This document shows, in pieces, positions 6,492 to 11,569 of a DNA stretch of 11,569 nucleotides; position 1 is the stretch's first letter, and every line of letters starts with the position of its first letter. Made by a program: the position numbers and the translations under genes. Source of the stretch: JBEKHI01 sp050012355 (GTDB lineage Bacteria; Actinomycetota; Actinomycetes; Streptosporangiales; Streptosporangiaceae); the NCBI GenBank assembly GCA_050012355.1, contig JBEKHI010000278.1, positions 1-11,569 on the forward strand, read 5' to 3'. Below the pieces are notes generated by a model. The model did no database searches, had not been told where the DNA came from, and saw only the letters and a list, made by a program, of their open reading frames with translations.

Positions 6492-6540
6492 CCAGCTGGC
6501 GTCCACCAGCTGGCGTCCACCAGCCAGCGAACACCAGCTA
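6492..6540. repeat. 14-bp tandem repeat array, about 3.5 copies
   Basis: Two exact copies of CCAGCTGGCGTCCA (6492–6505 and 6506–6519) are followed by a diverged copy, CCAGCCAGCGAACA (6520–6533), and a partial copy CCAGCTA. The array begins 7 nt after the HEPN stop codon. Each unit contains the palindrome CCAGCTGG or a degenerate form of it. It probably arose by replication slippage. Confidence 0.75.
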
Positions 6541-6557
6541 GAGACTGGAGAACCGAC

Positions 6558-6605
6558 TGCCCGAGAGAGTTTGGGGCCGTTACGAACCCCAAACTTTCTC
6601 GGGCA
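6558..6605. terminator. Strong bidirectional terminator hairpin between the HEPN gene and bldD
   Basis: A 19-nt stem with a single mismatch pairs 6558–6576 (TGCCCGAGAGAGTTTGGGG) with 6587–6605, around a 10-nt loop. It lies between two convergent stop codons, 72 nt from the HEPN stop and 9 nt from the bldD stop. The stem contains AAACTTT/AAAGTTT segments that give short U-rich stretches but no classic tail. It is the most convincing terminator in the window. Confidence 0.85.
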
Positions 6606-6614
6606 GGGACCGGG

Positions 6615-7109
6615 TTAGAACGACTCGGTGGTGTCGCGGGCGCCCGCGTCCAGCACGCCCCAGCTGATCAGCTCTTCGGTGATGTCAGCCGGAGACTTGT
6701 CGTAGATGACCGCGAGAGACCGCAGGTCCTCGTGCCGGATGGTCAGCACCCGCCCGTTGTAGTCACCGCGCTGGGCCTGGATAGTCGCGACATACCGGGC
6801 GAGCGGGCCGACCTTCTCCTTCGGGAGCTGGTTCATGCGCTCGAGGTCGATCACGAGCTTAGGCGCGGTGGCCAGCGGTGCCGGAGCGGCGTCGCCGGGC
6901 AGCAGCTCGGAAACGGGTACCCCGTAGAACTCGGCGAGCTCGGCGAGCTTCTGTACCGTGACCGAACGGTCGCCGCGCTCGTATGAACCGACCACGACAG
7001 CCTTCCAGCGGCCACGGGACTTCTCCTCGACGCCGTGCAGCGAGAGTCCCTGCTGGGTGCGGATGGCGCGCAGTCGCGCGCCCAGTGTCTTAGCGTACTC
7101 AGATGGCAT
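6615..7109 (-). CDS. bldD: Developmental master regulator BldD
   Basis: This 164-residue protein is nearly collinear with Streptomyces BldD (167 residues), the DNA-binding protein that represses sporulation genes during vegetative growth. The N-terminal HTH (XRE-like) domain covers about residues 1–75, with the highly conserved run GLSLHGVEEKS and RWKAVVVGSYERGDR. The C-terminal domain (about 82–155) binds cyclic di-GMP. The signature RXD-x8-RXXD is intact as Arg114-Gly115-Asp116 and Arg125-His126-Glu127-Asp128, with the same spacing and numbering as Streptomyces but RHED in place of RQDD. In Streptomyces a tetramer of cyclic di-GMP glues two BldD subunits together and enables operator binding. 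The start is ATG with GAGGAA 4 nt upstream. The gene is divergent from the pyr operon, as in Streptomyces. A promoter with an overlapping BldD-box-like repeat suggests autoregulation. Confidence 0.97.
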   Translation of the reverse strand: MPSEYAKTLGARLRAIRTQQGLSLHGVEEKSRGRWKAVVVGSYERGDRSVTVQKLAELAEFYGVPVSELLPGDAAPAPLATAPKLVIDLERMNQLPKEKVGPLARYVATIQAQRGDYNGRVLTIRHEDLRSLAVIYDKSPADITEELISWGVLDAGARDTTESF

Positions 7110-7158
7110 TTTTCCTCGGTTCCCCGGCCAGTCGTCGCTTACGGTAACGGTTACGCAC

Positions 7159-7183
7159 AGTGACGGTAGGCGGCGAGCGTCAC
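7159..7183. promoter_or_regulatory. BldD-box-like inverted repeat
   Basis: AGTGAC (7159–7164) and GTCAC (7179–7183) form an inverted repeat matching the half-sites of the BldD box described in Streptomyces (AGTgA then, after a variable gap, TCACc). It overlaps the -10 element and spacer of the bldD promoter, where binding would repress transcription. Streptomyces BldD is known to repress its own gene; here this is inferred from position. Confidence 0.5.
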
Positions 7184-7191
7184 AAGGTCAA
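7163..7191 (-). promoter_or_regulatory. bldD promoter
   Basis: On the minus strand a -35 TTGACC (7186–7191) and a -10 TACCGT (7163–7168) are 17 bp apart, close to the vegetative sigma factor consensus used in actinobacteria. The expected start point is about 7156, giving a leader of roughly 45 nt before the bldD ATG. Confidence 0.65.
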
Positions 7192-7365
7192 GCCGAATGG
7201 CAAAAACTGGTTTAACTCGTCAGGTAACTGGTCTTGCCCTCCCGGATGGCTATGTACCCGCCGTGCATCGACGGCAACCCCTATGTAATCGGCTTTCCTC
7301 GACATCACGATCATGGCGGGGGCCTCGCTGTGGGGGCTCGACACGGTATGTTCCGGTCTGTCCAG

Positions 7366-7381
7366 TGTGACGTAAATCACA
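7366..7381. promoter_or_regulatory. Crp/GlxR-type binding site
   Basis: TGTGACGTAAATCACA matches every fixed base of the actinobacterial Crp/GlxR consensus TGTGANNTANNTCACA. It is 257 bp upstream of bldD and 170 bp upstream of the pyrR start, so either gene or both could respond. Its half-sites also resemble BldD half-sites (AGTG…TCAC), so BldD binding is an alternative. A -10-like TATTTT at 7394–7399 lies just downstream. Confidence 0.6.
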
Positions 7382-7485
7382 GTGCCGCGACCGTATTTTG
7401 AAGTTTCGTGTCGCGGGTTCCGGGCCACTTCCCGACGGGCGGATGGGGCTCATGGGGAGAGCGCGACGGACGGAATCATGCCTGG

Positions 7486-7491
7486 TAGCGT
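7486..7491 (+). promoter_or_regulatory. Candidate -10 element of the pyr operon promoter
   Basis: TAGCGT is preceded by TGG, forming an extended -10 (TGN). It would start transcription near 7498, just ahead of the PyrR-binding hairpin. The -35 region (GCGACG, 7463–7468) is weak. Other upstream starts, such as TATTTT at 7394–7399, are possible. Confidence 0.35.
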
Positions 7492-7507
7492 TGTATGTCG
7501 TAGGCAT

Positions 7508-7539
7508 CCTTTAAGGACCGTCCTGTGAGGCGGGGAAGG
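7508..7539 (+). promoter_or_regulatory. PyrR-binding RNA hairpin in the pyr leader
   Basis: The core CGTCCTGTGAGGCG (7519–7532) closely matches the PyrR-binding consensus ARUCCNGNGAGGYU, differing only at its ends. The predicted fold has a lower stem CCUU/AAGG (7508–7511 with 7536–7539), a purine-rich internal bulge UAAGGA, an upper stem CCG/CGG plus CC/GG, and a loop UGUGA, as in known PyrR-binding loops. The 3' side of the lower stem is part of the AAGGAGG ribosome binding site of pyrR. UMP-bound PyrR would therefore hide that site and block translation, the mechanism described for mycobacterial PyrR. No separate attenuator terminator is visible. Confidence 0.8.
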
Positions 7540-7551
7540 AGGTCGAGGCTG

Positions 7552-8154
7552 GTGTGCGCGATGACACCCGAACCAGTCCCGAACGCTCAATCAAGCAACG
7601 CTCAAGCACGTACCGGCAAGGCAGTTCTGTCAGCCGATGAGATCCGGCGGGCTCTGACCCGGATCTCTCACGAGATCCTCGAACGCACCCATGGCGGGGG
7701 CGGGGTGATCCTGCTCGGGATCCAGACCCGTGGTGTCCCGCTGGCGAAACGGCTCGCCGAGCGGATCGGCGAGTTCGAGGACATCAAGGTCCCTTACGGG
7801 TCTCTCGACATCACGCTCTACCGCGACGACCTGCGGCTGAAACCCGCACGGGCGCTGGGGCGCACCGAGCTGCCGACGGGCGGGATCGACGGGAAGACGG
7901 TCGTCCTCGTGGATGACGTCCTGTACTCCGGCCGCACCGTCCGCGCGGCCCTCGACGCGCTGAACGATCTCGGCCGGCCGACCTCGGTCCAGCTTGCCGT
8001 CCTGGTCGACCGGGGCCACCGGGAACTGCCGATCCGGGCCGACTACGTGGGTAAGAACCTGCCGACCGCGCAGCGCGAGGTCGTGCGGGTGCTGCTCAGC
8101 GAGACAGACGACCAAGACGTAGTACTGCTGAGCCAGGAAGGGGAGCAGCGATGA
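7552..8154 (+). CDS. pyrR: PyrR, pyrimidine operon RNA-binding regulator / uracil phosphoribosyltransferase
   Basis: This 200-residue protein is a type I phosphoribosyltransferase that binds pyr mRNA when UMP is high, lowering expression of UMP synthesis genes. Many homologues also convert uracil and PRPP to UMP. The PRPP-binding loop VVLVDDVLYSGRT is at about 117–129, and the family segments GIQTRGVPLAKRL, PYGSLDITLYRDD, VDRGHRELPIRADYVGKNLPT are all present. GTG 7552 is chosen as the start because AAGGAGG (7536–7542) is 9 nt upstream. An ATG at 7561 in the same frame is an alternative that gives a protein 3 residues shorter, and the frame also stays open to a GTG at 7525 inside the RNA hairpin. 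The gene heads the pyr operon and its stop overlaps the pyrB start (ATGA). The N-terminal ~22 residues are variable across the family. Confidence 0.95.
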   Translation: MCAMTPEPVPNAQSSNAQARTGKAVLSADEIRRALTRISHEILERTHGGGGVILLGIQTRGVPLAKRLAERIGEFEDIKVPYGSLDITLYRDDLRLKPARALGRTELPTGGIDGKTVVLVDDVLYSGRTVRAALDALNDLGRPTSVQLAVLVDRGHRELPIRADYVGKNLPTAQREVVRVLLSETDDQDVVLLSQEGEQR

Positions 8155-9098
8155 AGCGGCACCTCATCTCCGTAGCCGATCTGACCCGCGACGACGCGAT
8201 CACCATCCTGGACACCACCGCCGAACTGGCCGCGATCGCCGACCGGCCGATCAAGAAGCTCCCGACGCTGCGCGGTCGTACCGTGGTGAACCTGTTCTTC
8301 GAGGACTCCACCCGGACCAGGATCTCCTTCGAGGCGGCGGCCAAGCGGCTGTCCGCCGACGTGATCAACTTCTCCGCCAAGGGCTCAAGCGTCGCGAAGG
8401 GCGAGTCGCTCAAGGACACCGCGCAGACGCTCGAGGCGATGGGTGCCGACGCGGTGGTGATCAGGCACAGTGCCTCCGGCGCCGCCTACCAGCTCGCGGA
8501 ATGGGTGCGCGGCAGCGTGGTCAATGCCGGTGACGGCACCCACGAGCACCCCACCCAGGCGCTGCTCGACGCTTACACCATGCGGGACCGTCTGATAACA
8601 GCAAGAAGAGGCGCGGGGCTCGATGGGGTCCGGGTGACGATCGTCGGCGACATCCTGCACTCCAGGGTCGCCAGGTCCAACATGATCCTGCTGGGCACGC
8701 TCGGCGCCGACGTGACCCTGGTGGCCCCGCCGACGTTGCTGCCCTACGGGGTCGAGGGCTGGCCCTGCCGGGTCAGCTATGACTTCGACGCGGAGCTGCC
8801 GAAGTCGGACGCCGTGATGATGCTGCGGGTGCAGAACGAGCGGATGAACGACGCGTACTTCCCGTCGATCCGCGAGTACCGCCGGCGGTACGGACTCGAC
8901 TCGGGCCGGATGGCATCGCTGCCCGAGCACGCGATCGTGATGCACCCCGGCCCGATGAACCGCGGGGTGGAGATCGCCGCCGAGGTCGCGGACTCGCCGC
9001 GATCGACGGTGACCGAGCAGGTGGCGAACGGCGTGTCCGTCCGGATGGCGGTGCTGTACCTGCTGCTCGGCGGATCGGAGCAAGGGGAAACGGCATGA
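8151..9098 (+). CDS. pyrB: Aspartate carbamoyltransferase catalytic subunit
   Basis: PyrB joins carbamoyl phosphate and aspartate to give N-carbamoyl-L-aspartate and phosphate, the committed step of pyrimidine synthesis, in the cytoplasm. The 315-residue length is normal. The carbamoyl-phosphate motif STRTR is at 53–57 (FFEDSTRTRISFE), the loop GSSVAKGES at 78–86 supplies the lysine contributed from a neighbouring subunit, HPTQALLD is at 133–140, and the aspartate-domain motif MHPGPMNRGVEI is at 264–275. The start ATG overlaps the pyrR stop (ATGA), with GGGGAGC upstream, so the two are translationally coupled. No regulatory subunit gene (pyrI) is nearby, as expected in actinobacteria. Control should come through PyrR at the operon leader. 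Confidence 0.98.
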   Translation: MKRHLISVADLTRDDAITILDTTAELAAIADRPIKKLPTLRGRTVVNLFFEDSTRTRISFEAAAKRLSADVINFSAKGSSVAKGESLKDTAQTLEAMGADAVVIRHSASGAAYQLAEWVRGSVVNAGDGTHEHPTQALLDAYTMRDRLITARRGAGLDGVRVTIVGDILHSRVARSNMILLGTLGADVTLVAPPTLLPYGVEGWPCRVSYDFDAELPKSDAVMMLRVQNERMNDAYFPSIREYRRRYGLDSGRMASLPEHAIVMHPGPMNRGVEIAAEVADSPRSTVTEQVANGVSVRMAVLYLLLGGSEQGETA

Positions 9099-10369
9099 CC
9101 GGCTGGCTGATCAAGAACGTGAGCATCGTCGGCGCCGAGCCGGGCGACCTGTACATCAAAGACGGCGTGATCGCTGAGCCAGGAACAGCGGATCAGGTCA
9201 TCGACGGCACCGGCCTGATCGCGCTGCCCGGCCTCGTCGACCTGCATACGCACCTGCGCGAGCCGGGCCGTGAGGACGCGGAGACGGTGCTGACCGGCAC
9301 CCGCGCCGCGGCGCTCGGCGGTTACACCGCGGTGCACGCGATGGCCAACACCGAGCCGGTCGCGGACACGGCGGGCGTGGTCGAGCAGGTCTGGCGGCTG
9401 GGCACCGAGGCCGGGTTCGCCGACGTGCGCCCGGTGGGCGCCGTCACCGTCGGCCTGCACGGCACCAACCTCGCGGAGCTCGGTGCGATGGCCGACTCGG
9501 CGGCCAAGGTCCGGGTCTTCTCTGACGACGGCCACTGCGTCGCCGACCCGCTGATGATGCGCCGGGCGCTGGAGTACGTGAAGGCGTTCGACGGCGTGGT
9601 CGCCCAGCACGCGCAGGAGCCCCGGCTGACCGAGGGCGCGCAGATGAACGAGGGCGAGGTATCCGGCAGGCTGGGGCTGACCGGCTGGCCAGCGGCCGCC
9701 GAAGAGGCGATCATCGCCCGGGACTGCCTGCTCGCCGCGCACACCGGCTCGAACCTGCACATCTGCCACGTGTCCACGGCGGGCTCGGTGGAGATCATCC
9801 GCTGGGCCAAGTCCAAGGGCTGGCGGGTGACCGCCGAGGTGACACCGCATCACCTGCTGCTCACCGACACTCTCGCGGAGAGCTACCAGCCGCGATACAA
9901 GGTGAACCCGCCGCTGCGAACCAAGGCAGACGTCGACACGCTGCGCGAGGCACTCGCCGACAGCACCATCGACGTGGTGGCCACCGACCACGCGCCGCAC
10001 CCGCTGGAGGCCAAGGAGACCGAGTGGGCGGCCGCCGCGATGGGCATGACCGGCCTGGAAACGGCGCTGCGCGTCGTCCAGCTCGCGATGGTCGACACCG
10101 GCCTGCTCGACTGGGCGGGCGTCGCCGATCGCATGTCCGCCCGGCCGGCCGCGATCGGCCGGGTCAGCGGCCACGGTCACCCGCTTGAACACGGTAACCC
10201 GGCGAACGTCACGCTCTACGATCCGCGAGTCAGGGAAGAAGTCGACCCGAGGGTGATGGCCTCCAAGAGCCGCAACACGCCGTTCGCGGGCATGGAGCTT
10301 CCTGGCCGGGTCGTCGCCACGTTCCTGCGCGGCGAGCCGACGGTTCTCGACGGAAAGGCAGTCCGATGA
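9095..10369 (+). CDS. pyrC: Dihydroorotase (type I)
   Basis: This 424-residue zinc amidohydrolase closes N-carbamoyl-aspartate to dihydroorotate. Metal-binding residues are all visible: His51 and His53 in DLHTHLREPG, the SDDG acidic pair at 144–145, His172 in AQHAQE, His225 in ICHVS, and the catalytic Asp298 in ATDHAPH. The SDDG motif places it in the bacterial type I group that uses an aspartate at the position where other dihydroorotases carry a carbamylated lysine. It overlaps pyrB at the start and carA at the end by ATGA each. In Streptomyces a small membrane protein gene lies between pyrC and carA; it is absent here. Dihydroorotases of this type may associate with aspartate carbamoyltransferase, which the close coupling would favour. 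Confidence 0.97.
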   Translation: MTGWLIKNVSIVGAEPGDLYIKDGVIAEPGTADQVIDGTGLIALPGLVDLHTHLREPGREDAETVLTGTRAAALGGYTAVHAMANTEPVADTAGVVEQVWRLGTEAGFADVRPVGAVTVGLHGTNLAELGAMADSAAKVRVFSDDGHCVADPLMMRRALEYVKAFDGVVAQHAQEPRLTEGAQMNEGEVSGRLGLTGWPAAAEEAIIARDCLLAAHTGSNLHICHVSTAGSVEIIRWAKSKGWRVTAEVTPHHLLLTDTLAESYQPRYKVNPPLRTKADVDTLREALADSTIDVVATDHAPHPLEAKETEWAAAAMGMTGLETALRVVQLAMVDTGLLDWAGVADRMSARPAAIGRVSGHGHPLEHGNPANVTLYDPRVREEVDPRVMASKSRNTPFAGMELPGRVVATFLRGEPTVLDGKAVR

Positions 10370-11569
10370 CGAAACAGGCGCTACTGGTGCTAGAGGACGG
10401 CACCACGTTCCGCGGCACCGGGTTCGGGGCCGACGGCGAGGTGTTCGGCGAGATCGTCTTCAACACCGGGATGACCGGATACCAGGAGACGCTCACCGAC
10501 CCGAGCTACGCCGGACAGATCGTCACGATGACCGCGCCGCACATCGGCAACACCGGCGTCAACGACACCGACCCGGAATCACGCCGGGTCTGGGTGACCG
10601 GCTACGTGGTCCGTGACCTGTCACCGATCGCCTCCAGCTGGCGCGCCCAGCGCGACCTGGACACCGAGCTGAAGGACCAGGGCATCCCCGGCATCGAGGT
10701 CACCGCCACCCGGGCGCTCACCATGCGGGTCCGCGAGCACGGCGCGATGCGCGCCGCGGTCAGCACCATCGAGGACAACCCGGACCGGCTGCTGGAACGC
10801 GTGCTCGCCAGCCCCGGCATGGTTGGCGCCGACCTGGCCCGCCAGGTCACGACACCCGAGCCGTACGTCGTCAAGTCAGCGACCAAGACCCGGTACCGGG
10901 TGGTCGCGGTGGACCTCGGCATCAAGGCATCCACCCCCCGCTACATGGCCGAACGCGGTTGCGAGGTCCACGTGGTCCCCGCGGCGACAACCGCGCGTGA
11001 GATCCAGGATCTCGATCCGGACGGGGTGTTCTTCAGCAACGGCCCCGGTGACCCGGCCGCCGCGGACTACGCCGTCGAGGCGATGCGCGGCGTGCTGGAC
11101 GCCGGGCTCCCGGTGTTCGGCATCTGCTTCGGCAGCCAGATCCTGTCCCTAGCGCTTGGCCTGACGACCTACAAGCTCAAGTACGGCCACCGCGGCGTCA
11201 ACCAGCCGGTGATGGACCTGTCGACCGGCAAGGTCTACATCACCAGTCACAACCACGGCTTCGCGGCGGCGCTGCCAACCGAGGAAACAACAGCGGAAAC
11301 CGGCCGCTGGCGGCACGTGCCACGCGGGGCGCGCGAGCCGTTCGCCACCCCCTACGGAGAAGGCGCGATCACCCACGTGAACCTCAACGACGGGGTGGTC
11401 GAGGGCATCCGCCTGCGAGACCGCCCGGTCTTCGCGGTCCAGTACCACCCGGAGTCGGCCCCCGGCCCGCACGACGCGGTCGACCTCTTTGACCAGTTCT
11501 GCCAGAGCATGAGCACGGTCGATGTCACATCGACGGGGATAGAGCGCGGTCGATGTCACATCGACCGCG
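10366..11569 (+). CDS. carA: Carbamoyl phosphate synthase small (glutaminase) subunit, 3' end beyond window
   Basis: CarA hydrolyses glutamine and channels ammonia to the large subunit CarB, which makes carbamoyl phosphate for pyrimidines and arginine. The N-terminal half has the family signature FNTGMTGYQETLTDPSYAGQ (32–51). The glutaminase half has FFSNGPGDP (222–230), nucleophile Cys254 in GICFGSQ, HNHGFA (295–300), and catalytic His361 and Glu363 in VQYHPES. The residue two after the FG of GICFG is Ser, where many CarA have His or Asn. About 15 extra residues (near 303–322) sit between HNHGFA and FATPYG compared with mycobacterial CarA. The normal end would be near residue 382 (FDQFCQSM), but the frame stays open for at least 19 more codons through two palindromes to the window edge, so the stop is not seen. 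carB would be expected next. Confidence 0.96.
   Translation, partial: MTKQALLVLEDGTTFRGTGFGADGEVFGEIVFNTGMTGYQETLTDPSYAGQIVTMTAPHIGNTGVNDTDPESRRVWVTGYVVRDLSPIASSWRAQRDLDTELKDQGIPGIEVTATRALTMRVREHGAMRAAVSTIEDNPDRLLERVLASPGMVGADLARQVTTPEPYVVKSATKTRYRVVAVDLGIKASTPRYMAERGCEVHVVPAATTAREIQDLDPDGVFFSNGPGDPAAADYAVEAMRGVLDAGLPVFGICFGSQILSLALGLTTYKLKYGHRGVNQPVMDLSTGKVYITSHNHGFAAALPTEETTAETGRWRHVPRGAREPFATPYGEGAITHVNLNDGVVEGIRLRDRPVFAVQYHPESAPGPHDAVDLFDQFCQSMSTVDVTSTGIERGRCHIDR
11518..11534. repeat. Palindrome, first copy, within the carA 3' end
   Basis: GTCGATGTCACATCGAC is a perfect 8-bp inverted repeat around one base. The same 17 bases recur 31 bp later. It lies past the expected end of the CarA protein but inside the open carA frame. 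Its core CGATG-TCA-CATCG has the same arms as the hairpins at 3088–3100 and 5687–5699. Confidence 0.75.
11545..11569. repeat. Long palindrome, second copy, at the window edge
   Basis: Twelve bases, CGCGGTCGATGT (11545–11556), are perfectly reverse-complemented at 11558–11569 around a central C. The window ends here, so the palindrome may be longer. It could act as a transcription attenuator between carA and carB, a protein-binding site, or a dispersed REP-like repeat. Confidence 0.75.

Larger units (their letters stand above)
7110..7551. other. Divergent regulatory region between bldD and the pyr operon
   Basis: This 442-bp gap holds, from left to right, the bldD ribosome binding site and promoter (7163–7191), a BldD-box-like repeat (7159–7183), a Crp/GlxR-type site (7366–7381), a candidate pyr promoter (7486–7491) and the PyrR-binding RNA hairpin (7508–7539). 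A small palindrome GTAAC-G-GTTAC is at 7144–7154, downstream of the bldD start point. In 7192–7365 nothing else is recognised. An open minus-strand frame crosses part of the region but has no family resemblance. Confidence 0.7.

Noticed and set aside
5958..7109. Toxin–antitoxin pair made of the HEPN protein and the neighbouring HTH protein
   Set aside because: The HTH protein is clearly BldD, the genes are convergent and separated by a strong terminator, and no MNT-type antitoxin is present.
7180..7428. 82-codon minus-strand frame in the bldD–pyrR gap
   Set aside because: No recognisable domain or ribosome binding site, and it overlaps the bldD promoter and the Crp-type site.
8777..10192. 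471-codon minus-strand frame opposite pyrB and pyrC
   Set aside because: It is a shadow caused by high GC; the plus strand encodes well-recognised PyrB and PyrC with all catalytic motifs, and the shadow is rich in Arg, Gly and Ala with no domain.

Overview
The window is high-GC, densely coded actinobacterial DNA. The best anchor is a bldD–pyrR–pyrB–pyrC–carA block, the conserved arrangement seen in Streptomyces and its relatives. BldD is close to full identity with the Streptomyces protein. Actinobacterial features such as a SAV_6107-type HEPN protein, GTG starts, ATGA overlaps and GC-rich hairpin terminators agree. The genus cannot be fixed from sequence alone; a Pseudonocardiales-like actinomycete would fit.

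Left part (1–3149), accessory. The 3' end of a TauD/TfdA-type dioxygenase converges on a reverse-strand gene that fuses a complete TetR-type regulator to a complete MerR-type regulator in one frame. The last codons of this fusion lie inside a 79-bp element with perfect 18-bp inverted ends. The fusion gene is divergent from an aldo/keto reductase, and the gap holds two tandem operator-like sites, one of them a perfect palindrome between plausible -35 and -10 elements. This looks like a repressor and its target enzyme.

Middle part (3150–6614). A Tat/lipobox-bearing family 2 glycoside hydrolase, probably translated from a leaderless mRNA, is divergent from a SAV_6107-type HEPN gene. The 372-bp gap contains a large composite hairpin and a LexA-box-like sequence. 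A 14-bp tandem array and a strong hairpin terminator separate the HEPN gene from the convergent bldD.

Right part (6615–11569), conserved core. bldD reads leftward from a promoter overlapped by a BldD-box-like repeat. The pyrimidine operon pyrR-pyrB-pyrC-carA reads rightward, with each gene overlapping the next by ATGA. The shared 442-bp gap carries a sequence matching the Crp/GlxR consensus exactly. Just before the pyrR ribosome binding site lies an RNA hairpin matching the PyrR-binding loop, so UMP feedback probably acts at pyrR translation. The last gene, carA, is still open at the window edge; its 3' end runs into two long palindromes.

The most unusual items are the TetR–MerR fusion, the palindromic element that supplies its stop codon, and a recurring hairpin motif (CGATG-NNN-CATCG) at three separate places, including inside the open carA frame. 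No new multi-gene defence or biosynthetic system is visible.
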